Below are positions 37,322 to 45,476 of a stretch of 64,000 nt of DNA, in pieces. Each line of letters starts with the position of its first letter. Positions within the stretch are counted from its first letter, which is position 1. A program made the translations under genes and the position numbers. The stretch lies in NCBI RefSeq assembly GCF_017310035.1, contig NZ_CP022296.1, positions 3,844,001 to 3,908,000 on the forward strand. Reading direction: 5' to 3'. The notes beneath the pieces are model-generated. The model did not search any database. It had not been told where the DNA came from and worked only from the letters and a program-made list of their open reading frames with translations. The DNA is from Nocardioides sp. S5. Its GTDB lineage: Bacteria > Actinomycetota > Actinomycetes > Propionibacteriales > Nocardioidaceae.

Positions 37322-38874
37322 CAGTTTCCCTCCTCCGTCGTGCAGCCCACGGCGCGAACCGGCGTGGCCACTCCGTCGGCGGCAACGGTGACGACGTCTG
37401 CCTGCCACTCGCCCACGGCCGAGCACTTGACGTTGATCGGACCGTAATACCAGCTCTTGTCGACGATCGCCAGGTTGCGGACCGATCCGGGCATCCCGAG
37501 CCGGAACGCGTAGCCTCCGCCGTCGACGAGGAGTCCGTCGATGTCGACGCTGGTGTTCCCCTGGCTGTGCGGGTAGAAGAACGGCGCGGTGCCGCCACAG
37601 CCCGTCTCGTCGAGGATCAGGCTGGTCTGTCGAACCGTGAGCGCCGGGCCGTCGTACCCCTGGATCCCGTCCCCGTGCCAGTCGCCGCACTCGTCGGGTC
37701 GCACGACGCGGGCCCACGAGCTCTCGATCACGACGGGGCCGCAGCCTGAGGCACGCCCGCCGACGCGGAAGCCTTCGGGCTTCCCGTCGATCTCGACGCG
37801 CCTGGCGGTGTAGCCGCCCGCGCCCAGTGCCGGCGGATCGGTGGCGCGGGTCGTGCCGGTCCCGCGCCGGATCGTGGTGTCCTCGACGAGCAGTCCACCT
37901 TGGCACGTCGGACCGACGAAGTTGTCGATCGATCCTCCGATGACCTCCACGCGGCGGATCGTCACGTTCGGGGCCGCGACCTCGATGCTGCCGCTGACGC
38001 GGAGGTCCTCGACGACCGCTCCGGGCGTGGTGATGCGGTAGGCGCCGTCCACGACCTGCGTGGGGGACCAACCGGCGGGAACGCCCGTGGTGTCCTGCGT
38101 GGGAAAGGCACCCTCGTTGGTCGTCGGGGTGGCAGTCGGGGTGGCAGTCGGGGTGGGCATCGGGGTCGGGGCGTTACCCGACCGCCGGAACAGGACGTCC
38201 ACCCAGTGGTTGGAGTCCTGAGCGGCCCTGCGCGGGAACCTGGAAGAGGTGCTGTAGGCGTGGACGCCGCCAAGCTTGCCGCCAGCGGTGAGCGGTCCGC
38301 GCTGCTTCGGCTTGCGGAGGCCGCCCTTCGTGATGGCGGTCCTGCCCTTCGGTGCGAACACCGAGACGGTGTAGGTGCGGTTGGCCTTGATCGCGACGGC
38401 AGTCGGGAAGCGGACACTCACCCAGCCCGCACCTCGACGGGGGGTGAGCCGAGCCGCGGCGAGCCGCTCGCCGCGAGCGTTCCACAGCGAGGCACGTCGT
38501 GGCGTCGCGCCCTTGCCCCGGGCGGTCTTGTAGACCTGCGCGCCCGTCACGACGCCGGTCGCTCTGGACCGGAACTGAAGGCCCACCTCGACAGGGCGGC
38601 GGCCACGGCTCGTGACGGCACGGCGAGGCTCGGTGTCGGCGAACAGCCCGACCTCGTCGGCGCGGGCACGGGTGGTGTCGACAGCGTCGGCGGGGGCTGC
38701 CGACAGCGGCGTCAGCGCGGCGGCACCGAGTCCGAAGGCGGCCACCAGGGCTGCGGCCGACACACCCAGCAGACCGCGCCGCTGCCGATCGGGGGCGGGT
38801 ACGGGGGGGCGCTCGTGGGGGTGGGGGGCATGCGTGTACGACCTCTGGCTGTAGGGGGTGTCCAGTCGGGTCAC
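37321..38874 (-). CDS. Secreted DUF4082-like plus beta-helix protein, paralogue B
   Basis: About 517 residues from GTG 38874; GTG 38895 is also possible. A signal-type segment (RRGLLGVSAAALVAAFGLGA) is followed by a DUF4082-like beta-sandwich (VEVGLQFRSRATGVVTGAQV, to YKTARGKG..ASLWNARGERLAAARL, ending HWVDVLFR), then a Pro/Thr linker and a C-terminal beta-helix of about 270 residues that is a paralogue of the next gene (CGDWHGDGIQGYDG, CGGTAPFFYPHSQGNT). The same DUF4082-like module occurs four times in the 1593-residue protein further on. It probably acts on or binds the polymer outside the cell. It heads a two-gene operon with paralogue A. Confidence 0.76.
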   Translation of the reverse strand: MTRLDTPYSQRSYTHAPHPHERPPVPAPDRQRRGLLGVSAAALVAAFGLGAAALTPLSAAPADAVDTTRARADEVGLFADTEPRRAVTSRGRRPVEVGLQFRSRATGVVTGAQVYKTARGKGATPRRASLWNARGERLAAARLTPRRGAGWVSVRFPTAVAIKANRTYTVSVFAPKGRTAITKGGLRKPKQRGPLTAGGKLGGVHAYSTSSRFPRRAAQDSNHWVDVLFRRSGNAPTPMPTPTATPTATPTTNEGAFPTQDTTGVPAGWSPTQVVDGAYRITTPGAVVEDLRVSGSIEVAAPNVTIRRVEVIGGSIDNFVGPTCQGGLLVEDTTIRRGTGTTRATDPPALGAGGYTARRVEIDGKPEGFRVGGRASGCGPVVIESSWARVVRPDECGDWHGDGIQGYDGPALTVRQTSLILDETGCGGTAPFFYPHSQGNTSVDIDGLLVDGGGYAFRLGMPGSVRNLAIVDKSWYYGPINVKCSAVGEWQADVVTVAADGVATPVRAVGCTTEEGN

Positions 38875-38970
38875 TATGGCCACGGGCTCCGTCACGCACA
38901 AAATGTCTGCCGCGCCACACGCGCCGTCCCGGCCGGGAGACCGCGGCATCTGCGCAGGTCACCCGCTCGG

Positions 38971-38990
38971 GTTCCCCCAATCTGGGTAAC
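38971..38990. promoter_or_regulatory. Candidate operator dyad upstream of beta-helix operon
   Basis: GTTCCCCCAATCTGGGTAAC, locus-type dyad, centred about 107 bases before GTG 38874 in the gap to the methyltransferase gene. Confidence 0.55.
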
Positions 38991-39006
38991 TCGCTGCTCG
39001 CCGCGT

Positions 39007-39714
39007 TCAGTCACGGCCCGCCGGGAACGAACGGCTCCCGGCGATGGCGATGATCGACTTCGTCAGTCCGCCGATGCGCTCGTGGTGAACGGCTGAGTCA
39101 GGGAAGTACGAGCGCAGTTCGGCGACGCCGACCAGCTCGGTCCACTGCACCTCCGCCATCGAGTCCTCCAACGAGTCCGGGCGACTGTGTGCCAGCGGCC
39201 ATGCGGCAGCAAGGCGCGCCCGTGCCGGCATCGGCAGGAACTGCAGCCCCGGGAAGAGCCAGTGCGGTTCCAGGGGGAAGTAGCGGTAGGGCGTCTGGAC
39301 CCAGTGACACGGGGCCAACGACCGGATCTCCCGGGCCAGCGCCACGCGCTGGGCATGACCACCGACGTGCTCGAGCAGGGAGTTGGAGAACACCACGTCG
39401 TACGACGTCGCTGCACCGGCCGTTGCCAGGGCCTGCGTAGCGGCGCAGGCGTCGCCACGGACCGGGTGGACGGACGGCTCGTCCGACTCGCCGGGCTCGA
39501 AGAGGTTCAGCACAGTGACGTCCTTGGGACGGACGGGCGCACGTCGCCACCACTCGACCGTCCCGCCGAGGTCGAGGACCGACATGGTCGCGAGGTCGGG
39601 GAACGCCCGCTCGACCAGCTGCCACCGGCGTGCGCGCATCCGGGCACCGGCAGACCCCGGGGCATCGACCAGCGTGTGCCTGAGGCGGCCCGCGACGCCT
39701 CCAGCGGCTGTCAT
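39007..39714 (-). CDS. Class I SAM-dependent methyltransferase-like protein
   Basis: A 235-residue protein with a Rossmann-like methyltransferase pattern: motif I SVLDLGGTVEWW (about residue 50), an acidic region, then VVFSNSLLEHVGGHAQRV (motif IV-type, about residue 105), the usual methyltransferase_11 layout. The end of motif I departs from the common GxGxG. It probably methylates a sugar or lipid intermediate, but nothing shows the substrate. ATG 39714 is the start; upstream frame is shared with the acyl carrier gene spacer. It is the last gene of the GNAT - ligase - decarboxylase - ACP run. Confidence 0.78.
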   Translation of the reverse strand: MTAAGGVAGRLRHTLVDAPGSAGARMRARRWQLVERAFPDLATMSVLDLGGTVEWWRRAPVRPKDVTVLNLFEPGESDEPSVHPVRGDACAATQALATAGAATSYDVVFSNSLLEHVGGHAQRVALAREIRSLAPCHWVQTPYRYFPLEPHWLFPGLQFLPMPARARLAAAWPLAHSRPDSLEDSMAEVQWTELVGVAELRSYFPDSAVHHERIGGLTKSIIAIAGSRSFPAGRD

Positions 39715-39739
39715 CGCCGCCGTCCCGCGCTCGCCCCGG

Positions 39740-40006
39740 TCATCGCTCGGTCCGCTTCTGGGCGACGAACCCGGCCAGGCTCCCGACCGTCTGGAAGACG
39801 TCACCGGTGACGTCGTCGTCGGCGACCTCGATGTCGAATCGCTCCTCGAGCGCTGCGGCCAGCTCGACCACGCCGAGCGAGTCGAGCTCGGGGAGCTCGC
39901 CGAAGAGGGGCGTCGAGGCGTCGAGGCTCTGGGCCTGGTCCTCGATCCCTAGCGTGCTGACGAGCACATCGATCACGGCGCTGACGTCATGCTGGGTGGT
40001 CTGCAC
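39740..40006 (-). CDS. Acyl carrier protein
   Basis: An 88-residue carrier protein. Start is GTG 40006, which follows GGAGG by five bases and gives a normal length. The phosphopantetheine attachment site is LPELDSLGVVELAAALEERF, with the modified Ser in DSL at about residue 41. It is not a fatty-acid synthase ACP by context: it lies between a PLP decarboxylase and a methyltransferase, with an AMP-ligase one gene up. The likely job is to hold an amino-acid- or acyl-thioester for transfer onto the polysaccharide or a precursor. Confidence 0.9.
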   Translation of the reverse strand: MQTTQHDVSAVIDVLVSTLGIEDQAQSLDASTPLFGELPELDSLGVVELAAALEERFDIEVADDDVTGDVFQTVGSLAGFVAQKRTER

Positions 40007-40057
40007 GGTTCCTCCACGGGGTGCTGGTTCTGTCATCGGGTCTGTCTGCTCGAGCAC

Positions 40058-41278
40058 TCACACGAGGACCTCGGTCGGCGCGGGGTGACCCAGGAACGCC
40101 GTCGGGCTGGCGCTGAGACCGTAGGCGCCGGCCTGGAACACGACGACCAGGTCGCCCACCTCCACGCGCGGGAGCCGCAGCCGGTCGCCGAGCAGGTCCA
40201 GGGGCGTGCAGAGGCAGCCCACCACCGTCACCTCCTCGGCGTCCCGGCCCACGACGTCGGCCGCGAGCGGGTAGTTGCGACGGATCACCTGCCCGAAGTT
40301 CCCGGAGGCGGCGAGCTGGTGGTGCATGCCGCCGTCAACGACGGCGTACGTCGTGCCTCGCGACACCTTCCGGTCGACGACCCGCGTGACGTAGAGGCCC
40401 GACTCGCCCACGAGGTAGCGACCCAGCTCCACCCCGATCCGGACGTCGCCGAGGACGGGGCGTAGCCGCTCGGCGCACAGACGTTCGAGGTTCGCGCCGA
40501 CCGCGGCCAGGTCGAGGGGCTCGTCCTTCTCGAAGTAGGGGATGCCGAAGCCGCCGCCGAGGTTGACGTAGCGGATCGGCTCGGGCGAACGCTTGGCCAG
40601 GTCCAGCACGAGGTCCACCGTGCGCTTCTGCGCCTCGACCAGGATCGGGGCGTGCAGGTTCTGCGAGCCTGCAAAGACGTGGAACCCCTCGAGGGGCAGC
40701 TCCAGACCGGCCATCAGGTCCATCAGGTCCGGGACCGCTTCGGCGTCCACGCCGAACTGCTGCGGGCCACCACCCATGCGCATGCCCGACCCCTTCACCG
40801 CGAAGTCCGGGTTGACCCGTACTGCGGCACGCGGCGTGAGTCCGAGCTCGCGCCCGGCGTCGACGAGCCGACGTGCCTCGCCCTCCGACTCCACCTCGAC
40901 GAGTGCGCCCGCGGCGACCGCGCGCCTCAACTCGTCGGTCGTCTTGCCCGGTCCGGCGAAGGTGATCCGCTCGGCCGAGGTGCCGGTGTCCAAGGCGACC
41001 GCCATCTCACCGGCGGAGGCGACGTCGAGCGTGTCGACCAGGCCGGCCAGGTGCTGGACCACGGCCGGCATGGGGTTCGCCTTGACGGCGTAGCCGAGGT
41101 CGAGGTCGTCCGGCAGCGCCTCTCGGACCTCGGCAACACGCCGGGAGATGGCTGCGCGGTCGTAGGCGAAGAACGGCGTCGAGCCGACGCGCGCTGCCAG
41201 CCGCTCGAGGGCGACCCCGCCGACCTCCAACCGGTCCCCCGAGCGCATGAAGACGCTGGCGTGCTCCTCCGCGATCAC
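40058..41278 (-). CDS. PLP-dependent decarboxylase (DapDC/ornithine decarboxylase type)
   Basis: A 406-residue fold-III (alanine-racemase-like) decarboxylase. The PLP lysine is in LGYAVKANPMP (about residue 64); YVNLGGGFGIPYF is the phosphate-binding glycine motif, and GCLCTPLDLL contains the active-site Cys of the dimer partner. The set AMP-ligase, this decarboxylase and ACP matches the gene trio associated with exosortase-A exopolysaccharide loci. It is likely to act on an amino acid tied to the ACP pathway; lysA-type biosynthesis is less likely given the place. ATG 41278 overlaps the ligase stop by four bases. Confidence 0.88.
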   Translation of the reverse strand: MIAEEHASVFMRSGDRLEVGGVALERLAARVGSTPFFAYDRAAISRRVAEVREALPDDLDLGYAVKANPMPAVVQHLAGLVDTLDVASAGEMAVALDTGTSAERITFAGPGKTTDELRRAVAAGALVEVESEGEARRLVDAGRELGLTPRAAVRVNPDFAVKGSGMRMGGGPQQFGVDAEAVPDLMDLMAGLELPLEGFHVFAGSQNLHAPILVEAQKRTVDLVLDLAKRSPEPIRYVNLGGGFGIPYFEKDEPLDLAAVGANLERLCAERLRPVLGDVRIGVELGRYLVGESGLYVTRVVDRKVSRGTTYAVVDGGMHHQLAASGNFGQVIRRNYPLAADVVGRDAEEVTVVGCLCTPLDLLGDRLRLPRVEVGDLVVVFQAGAYGLSASPTAFLGHPAPTEVLV

Positions 41279-42867
41279 GACGCCACGCCCTCCCGCTCCG
41301 TGCGGTCCATCGACATCCCGGCCACCTCCCGCGCGAGCCCCACGCGGTCGAACTTGCCGTTCGGCGAGCGCGGCAGCTCCGCGCGCACGACGACCTCGGC
41401 AGGGACCATGAAGAGGGGCAGGTCGCGGCGCAGCGCCTTGAGCAGGACGGCCGTGTCGACCCCGTCCCCGGCGACTGCGAGGACGATCCGGTGGCCGAGT
41501 CCCTCCTCCGGCACGCCGAGCGCGACGGCGTCTCGGACCAACCCTGTCTGGTAGGCCGCCTCCTCGATCTCGGTGGGGCTCACCCGGTAGCCCGAGGTCT
41601 TGATCATCTCGTCGCTCCGGCCGACGAAGTAGAGGAACCCCTCGTCGTCGGCGACGACCGTGTCACCGGACCACACGGCCAGCTCGGGCGTCTGCCAGTC
41701 GGCCGCGCCGGGCAGGGGACGGAATCGTTGCGCGGTGCGCTCGGGGTCGTTCCAGTAGCCGAGGGCGACCAGAGGTCCGCGGTGGACCAGCTCGCCCTCC
41801 TCGCCGGGCCCGCACTCGGTGCCGTCCGGGCGCAGCACGAGGATCTCGGCGTTGGGGATGGCCTTGCCGATGGAGTCGGGGCGTCGGTCCACCTCGGCTG
41901 GGTCGAGGTAGGTCGAGCGGAAGGCCTCGGTGAGCCCGTACATGAGGAAGGGTGCGGCCGAAGGGAAGACGCGTCGCAAGCGCCCCAGCGTGGCGGCCGG
42001 CATCTTGCCGCCGGTGTTGGCGAAGTAGCGCAACGATCGGGTCGCCTCCGCGGGCCACTGCTGGTCGACGAGCTGGATCCACAGGGGTGGCACGCAGGTC
42101 AGTCCGGTGACCCGGTGACGCGCGCAAAGGGCGACGAGTTCGCGGGCGACCAGGTAGTTCGCCAGGACGACGTGGGCGCCCACGGCCATCGCGGTGGTGA
42201 CCTGGCTGAGACCTGCGTCGAAGCTCAGCGGCAGCGCTGCCAGCACCACGTCGTCGGCGGTGTTGCCGAGATAGGTGCTGACACTCTCCGCCCCGACCAG
42301 CAGGTTGCGGTGGCTCAGCACGACGCCCTTGGGCGACCCCGTGCTGCCCGACGTGTAGAGGATGGCCGCCAGGTCACCGTCCGGGGGTCGGGGTGTGGGG
42401 GCATGGAGCGGGTCGTGGCCCGACAGCGTGGCGTAGCTGTGCACGGCCACCGGACCGGGGGCGGCCGGCACGTCGTCGTCGACCAGGACGACGTGGCGGA
42501 GCCCGGTCCCCACGAGCGAGTCGGCCAGGGTCGCCCAGCGGCGCCCCGTGGTTACCAGGACTGCAGCACCGCTGTCCGCGACCACGTGCGTGACCTGGCG
42601 AGGCTTGAAGACCGGGTTGACCGGCACGAAGACCGCGTCCGCCACGGACGCGGCGAGCAGGCTGCACACCGTCTCGATGCGCTTGTCCAGGAACACCGCG
42701 ACCCGGTCACCGGGACTGACGCCGAGCCGGACCAGGCCCGCGGCGACGGCCCGTACGTCGCGCCACGCGTGCTCGTAGGTGAGTGTCGTCTCCCCAGCCG
42801 TCAGGGCCGGACGGCTGGCGTGGAGCGTGACCGCTTGCTCGAGGAGGTGGTGCACGCGCGTCCTCAT
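41275..42867 (-). CDS. AMP-forming acyl-CoA/ACP ligase
   Basis: A 530-residue ANL-superfamily adenylating enzyme. Core motifs are present: the AMP-binding loop ILYTSGSTGSPKGVV (about residues 170-184), MYGLTEAF (about residue 310), the hinge YFVGRSDEMIKTSGYRVS (about residue 425) and the C-terminal Lys in SPNGKFDR (about residue 510). It activates a carboxylic or amino acid as adenylate and loads it on CoA or, more probably, the ACP three genes on. ATG 42867 has GAGGG eight bases before it. Equivalent ligases are known from exosortase-A-linked exopolysaccharide loci. Confidence 0.92.
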   Translation of the reverse strand: MRTRVHHLLEQAVTLHASRPALTAGETTLTYEHAWRDVRAVAAGLVRLGVSPGDRVAVFLDKRIETVCSLLAASVADAVFVPVNPVFKPRQVTHVVADSGAAVLVTTGRRWATLADSLVGTGLRHVVLVDDDVPAAPGPVAVHSYATLSGHDPLHAPTPRPPDGDLAAILYTSGSTGSPKGVVLSHRNLLVGAESVSTYLGNTADDVVLAALPLSFDAGLSQVTTAMAVGAHVVLANYLVARELVALCARHRVTGLTCVPPLWIQLVDQQWPAEATRSLRYFANTGGKMPAATLGRLRRVFPSAAPFLMYGLTEAFRSTYLDPAEVDRRPDSIGKAIPNAEILVLRPDGTECGPGEEGELVHRGPLVALGYWNDPERTAQRFRPLPGAADWQTPELAVWSGDTVVADDEGFLYFVGRSDEMIKTSGYRVSPTEIEEAAYQTGLVRDAVALGVPEEGLGHRIVLAVAGDGVDTAVLLKALRRDLPLFMVPAEVVVRAELPRSPNGKFDRVGLAREVAGMSMDRTEREGVAS

Positions 42868-42907
42868 CGTCGGTTCCCTCTCATCTGCGCGTCTTTCCTT
42901 CCAGCGC

Positions 42908-43765
42908 TCACCAGGCCACGCACGTGAGCTCGCTGTAGAGGTAGTCGATGTCATCGGCCACGAGGTCGTCGCTGCGGAACATCTTGGGGCGGGGACGAGC
43001 GACGAGCCGCGCGCCCGGTGGTGCCCAACCGGTCACACGCTCCTCCACCAGCGTGGCCACGGCCCCGTGCGCGAGCAGGTGGCCGGACAGCCGGGCCCAG
43101 GCCCGCGGCAGCAGCTCCGGGCGGGACACGTGCAGAAGCGAGGCGAAGACCGGCAGGCCCTTGCGGCGGTCCCTCCGGTAGAGGACGTACAGCGGGACGC
43201 CGTCGACGTCGAGCACGACGTGGCGGGAAGCGCCCGCCTCGCGGTGGTCGTCGAAGATCCGGCGCTGCCTGCCGGAGAGGCGGTCCGCGATCCGGTCCGG
43301 ATCGGTGATCGCCCGCACTCCGCGTGGCGGCAGCGGCACGTTCAGAGCCAGCGTGGTCGACGTGTCGAGGTGCTGGAACTTTAGCCGCTCGTTGAGCGCC
43401 ACCACGTTGCCGCTCGGCGAGAGGTCCGTGAAGGTGTAGCCGCGCTGGCCCAGGAGCGCGCGCAGCAACCTCAGGCCGTGCGACCGGTGCTCGTCGTCAA
43501 CGCACCACGCCGCGAGGTTGCACACCATCTCGGGCCGACCGGCCACGGTGCGGTCCGCGTAGAACGCCAGCGCCGCACCCACGACCGCCCCACCGTCACG
43601 CAGGTGGAAACCGTGGTTGGGCGCGTCGCACGACCACGACGGCACCATCGACCGTGCCCACTGCTCGGCAGTGAGCCGGCTGTTCAGCGCGCGGTGCAGG
43701 TACGCCGCCACGTCCGGCACGTCTGCCGCGGTGGTAGGCGCAACCACGACGGTCGAGTCCCCCAT
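42908..43765 (-). CDS. GNAT-family N-acetyltransferase-like protein
   Basis: A 285-residue protein with one clear GNAT domain in its first half: TTAADVPDVAAYLHRAL, AAWCVDDEHRSHGLRLLRAL (the acyl-CoA-binding region, about residues 100-120) and FTDLSPSGNVVALNERLKF. The C-terminal half (from about residue 155) may be a second, divergent GNAT unit. Two ATG starts lie four codons apart; 43765 is used. Acceptor unknown. It is the first gene of the run that holds the ligase, decarboxylase and ACP, and its promoter region, with a locus-type dyad, is shared with the divergent deacetylase gene. Confidence 0.78.
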   Translation of the reverse strand: MGDSTVVVAPTTAADVPDVAAYLHRALNSRLTAEQWARSMVPSWSCDAPNHGFHLRDGGAVVGAALAFYADRTVAGRPEMVCNLAAWCVDDEHRSHGLRLLRALLGQRGYTFTDLSPSGNVVALNERLKFQHLDTSTTLALNVPLPPRGVRAITDPDRIADRLSGRQRRIFDDHREAGASRHVVLDVDGVPLYVLYRRDRRKGLPVFASLLHVSRPELLPRAWARLSGHLLAHGAVATLVEERVTGWAPPGARLVARPRPKMFRSDDLVADDIDYLYSELTCVAW

Positions 43766-43815
43766 GACGTCGAGCATCCTGCGAGACCGTTGCCCACCGC
43801 CGCACTGGGCCCGGG

Positions 43816-43835
43816 TTACCCCCATTTGGGGTATC
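43816..43835. promoter_or_regulatory. Candidate operator dyad between divergent GNAT and deacetylase genes
   Basis: TTACCCCCATTTGGGGTATC is the most symmetric dyad of the set. It is centred about 60 bases from each of the two divergent starts (43765 on minus, 43886 on plus). Confidence 0.65.
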
Positions 43836-43885
43836 GCCCTCCACGGCCGCCGCGCTCGACGGGCACCGGTCCTAGCGTCTGCGGC

Positions 43886-44560
43886 ATGACTGCGGGGGGA
43901 CGGACGCGCATCAACGTGTGCTTCCACGGCATCGGCACGCCCGCCCGCTCGCTCGAGCCGGGTGAGGCGCCCTACTGGGTGGCCCACGACGTCTTCCTCG
44001 AGATCCTCGACGTGCTAGCCGAGGAGCCACAGGTGCACATCAGCTTCGACGACGGCAACGCCTCCGACGTGCAGCTCGGCCTTCCTGCCCTCGTCGAGCG
44101 AGACCTGCGGGCCACGTTCTTCGTGCTCGCCGGACGACTCGATCGGCCGGGCAGCCTGTCGGACGCGGACGTGAAGTCGCTCGCAACCGCGGGCATGGCC
44201 ATCGGCACGCACGGCATGGACCACCGACCGTGGCGGGGCCTGGACCCCGGTGGCCGGCGGCGAGAGCTCGAGCACGCCAGGAGGGTCCTCGCCGACGTGG
44301 TGGGCAGACCGGTGGACGAAGCCGCGCTCCCGCTCGGTCGCTATGACCGAGAGCTGCTCGACCGCCTGCGGCGGCTGCGCTACACCGCCGTCCACACGAG
44401 CGACCGCCGCTGGGCCCAGGAGGGGGACTGGCTCCAGCCACGGTTCTCCGTGCGCGACGGCGACACCGCGGACAGCGTCCGGTCCGGCATGCTCCGCCGC
44501 CAGCACCTCGGGCGCCGCGCGGAGCGTTCCCTGGTGGGCACGGTCAAGCGCTGGCGCTGA
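43886..44560 (+). CDS. Polysaccharide deacetylase family protein (NodB-type)
   Basis: A 224-residue carbohydrate esterase 4-like protein. Motif 1 is HISFDDGNASD (catalytic base and metal Asp, about residue 52) and motif 2 is GTHGMDHRPW (HxxxH metal ligands, about residue 110). Motif 3 may be ALPLGRYDREL. There is no signal peptide, so the protein is cytosolic or leaves by another route; this is unusual for a polymer deacetylase and may mean it works on lipid-linked intermediates. ATG 43886. It overlaps the convergent glycosyltransferase gene by 17 bases at the 3' end. Confidence 0.85.
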   Translation: MTAGGRTRINVCFHGIGTPARSLEPGEAPYWVAHDVFLEILDVLAEEPQVHISFDDGNASDVQLGLPALVERDLRATFFVLAGRLDRPGSLSDADVKSLATAGMAIGTHGMDHRPWRGLDPGGRRRELEHARRVLADVVGRPVDEAALPLGRYDRELLDRLRRLRYTAVHTSDRRWAQEGDWLQPRFSVRDGDTADSVRSGMLRRQHLGRRAERSLVGTVKRWR

Positions 44561-45476
44561 CCGCGTCGAGCCACTCCGGGCCACGCGGCGCGCGCATCAG
44601 CGACGGCCGCAGGAGGACGCGTGCGGCGCGCCGGCACGTCACGTGTCCCAGCACGGCGCGGCTGCCCTCGCGGGCGAGCAGCGCTGCCCAGAAAGCGGCG
44701 CTGTGGGCAGCGCCGTGCCGGGCGCGGAAGAGTCGCCATCGGTTGGCCACCAGCAGGGGCCACAGCCGGGTCGACGTCGCCGATGCGCCCTCGAGGTGGA
44801 CCGCCCCGGCTGACGGTACGTACCGGACGGCCAGGCCCCGGTCTCCTGCTCGCAGATGGAACTCCGTCTCCTCGGAGTACAGGAAGTAGCCCTCGTCCCA
44901 GGCTCCGCACGTCTGCCAGCACTCGGCGTCGACGAGCTGGGTGGACCCCTCGGCCCAGTCGACGTCCTGCTCGTGCTCGTAGGCACGCGGATCGGTGACC
45001 ACTTCACCGAGCAGCGGTCGGCGCCCCGCCCGGGTGGCGCCGAGGAACGCGTCGCCGAGCGTGCGCAGGACCGTAGGCTCCCGACGCATCGAGTGGATCA
45101 GCTCGCCGCGGGCGTCCTGCAGCCGTGGCACGACGATGCCGGCCCGGGTTCGTCGCATGGCGGCGAGCAGGGTCGGAACACACTCGGGCTGCAGCCGGAC
45201 GTCCGGGTTGAGCACGAGGACGGCCGAGTGGGGTGGGGCCGCAGCCACGGCGGCGTTGATTCCCGCGGCGTAGCCACGGTTGTCGGGGAGGTCGAGGACC
45301 GTGGCATCCGGCGCCACCCGACGCACGACGGCGAGGGTGTCGTCCGTGGACGCGTTGTCGGCGACCACGAGGTGCCAGGGCACCTCACCCATCCCCGGCC
45401 CGAGGGAGGCGACGAGGCCCGGGACCACGTCGGCACTGCCGAACGTGACGACCACGACGACTACGTGCTCGCTCAC
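44544..45476 (-). CDS. Glycosyltransferase family 2
   Basis: A 310-residue GT-A fold enzyme. The start reads VVVVVVTFGSADVVPGLVAS, followed by VVADNASTDDTLAVVRR (nucleotide-sugar binding) and VLVLNPDVRLQPEC, where DxD-like residues should hold the metal. Members of this group include rhamnosyl- and galactofuranosyltransferases. Start GTG 45476 overlaps the polymerase/ligase stop by four bases. It is the last gene of the five-gene run that begins at 50316. Overlap at the 3' end with the convergent deacetylase gene means transcripts would collide. Confidence 0.88.
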   Translation of the reverse strand: MSEHVVVVVVTFGSADVVPGLVASLGPGMGEVPWHLVVADNASTDDTLAVVRRVAPDATVLDLPDNRGYAAGINAAVAAAPPHSAVLVLNPDVRLQPECVPTLLAAMRRTRAGIVVPRLQDARGELIHSMRREPTVLRTLGDAFLGATRAGRRPLLGEVVTDPRAYEHEQDVDWAEGSTQLVDAECWQTCGAWDEGYFLYSEETEFHLRAGDRGLAVRYVPSAGAVHLEGASATSTRLWPLLVANRWRLFRARHGAAHSAAFWAALLAREGSRAVLGHVTCRRAARVLLRPSLMRAPRGPEWLDAVSASA

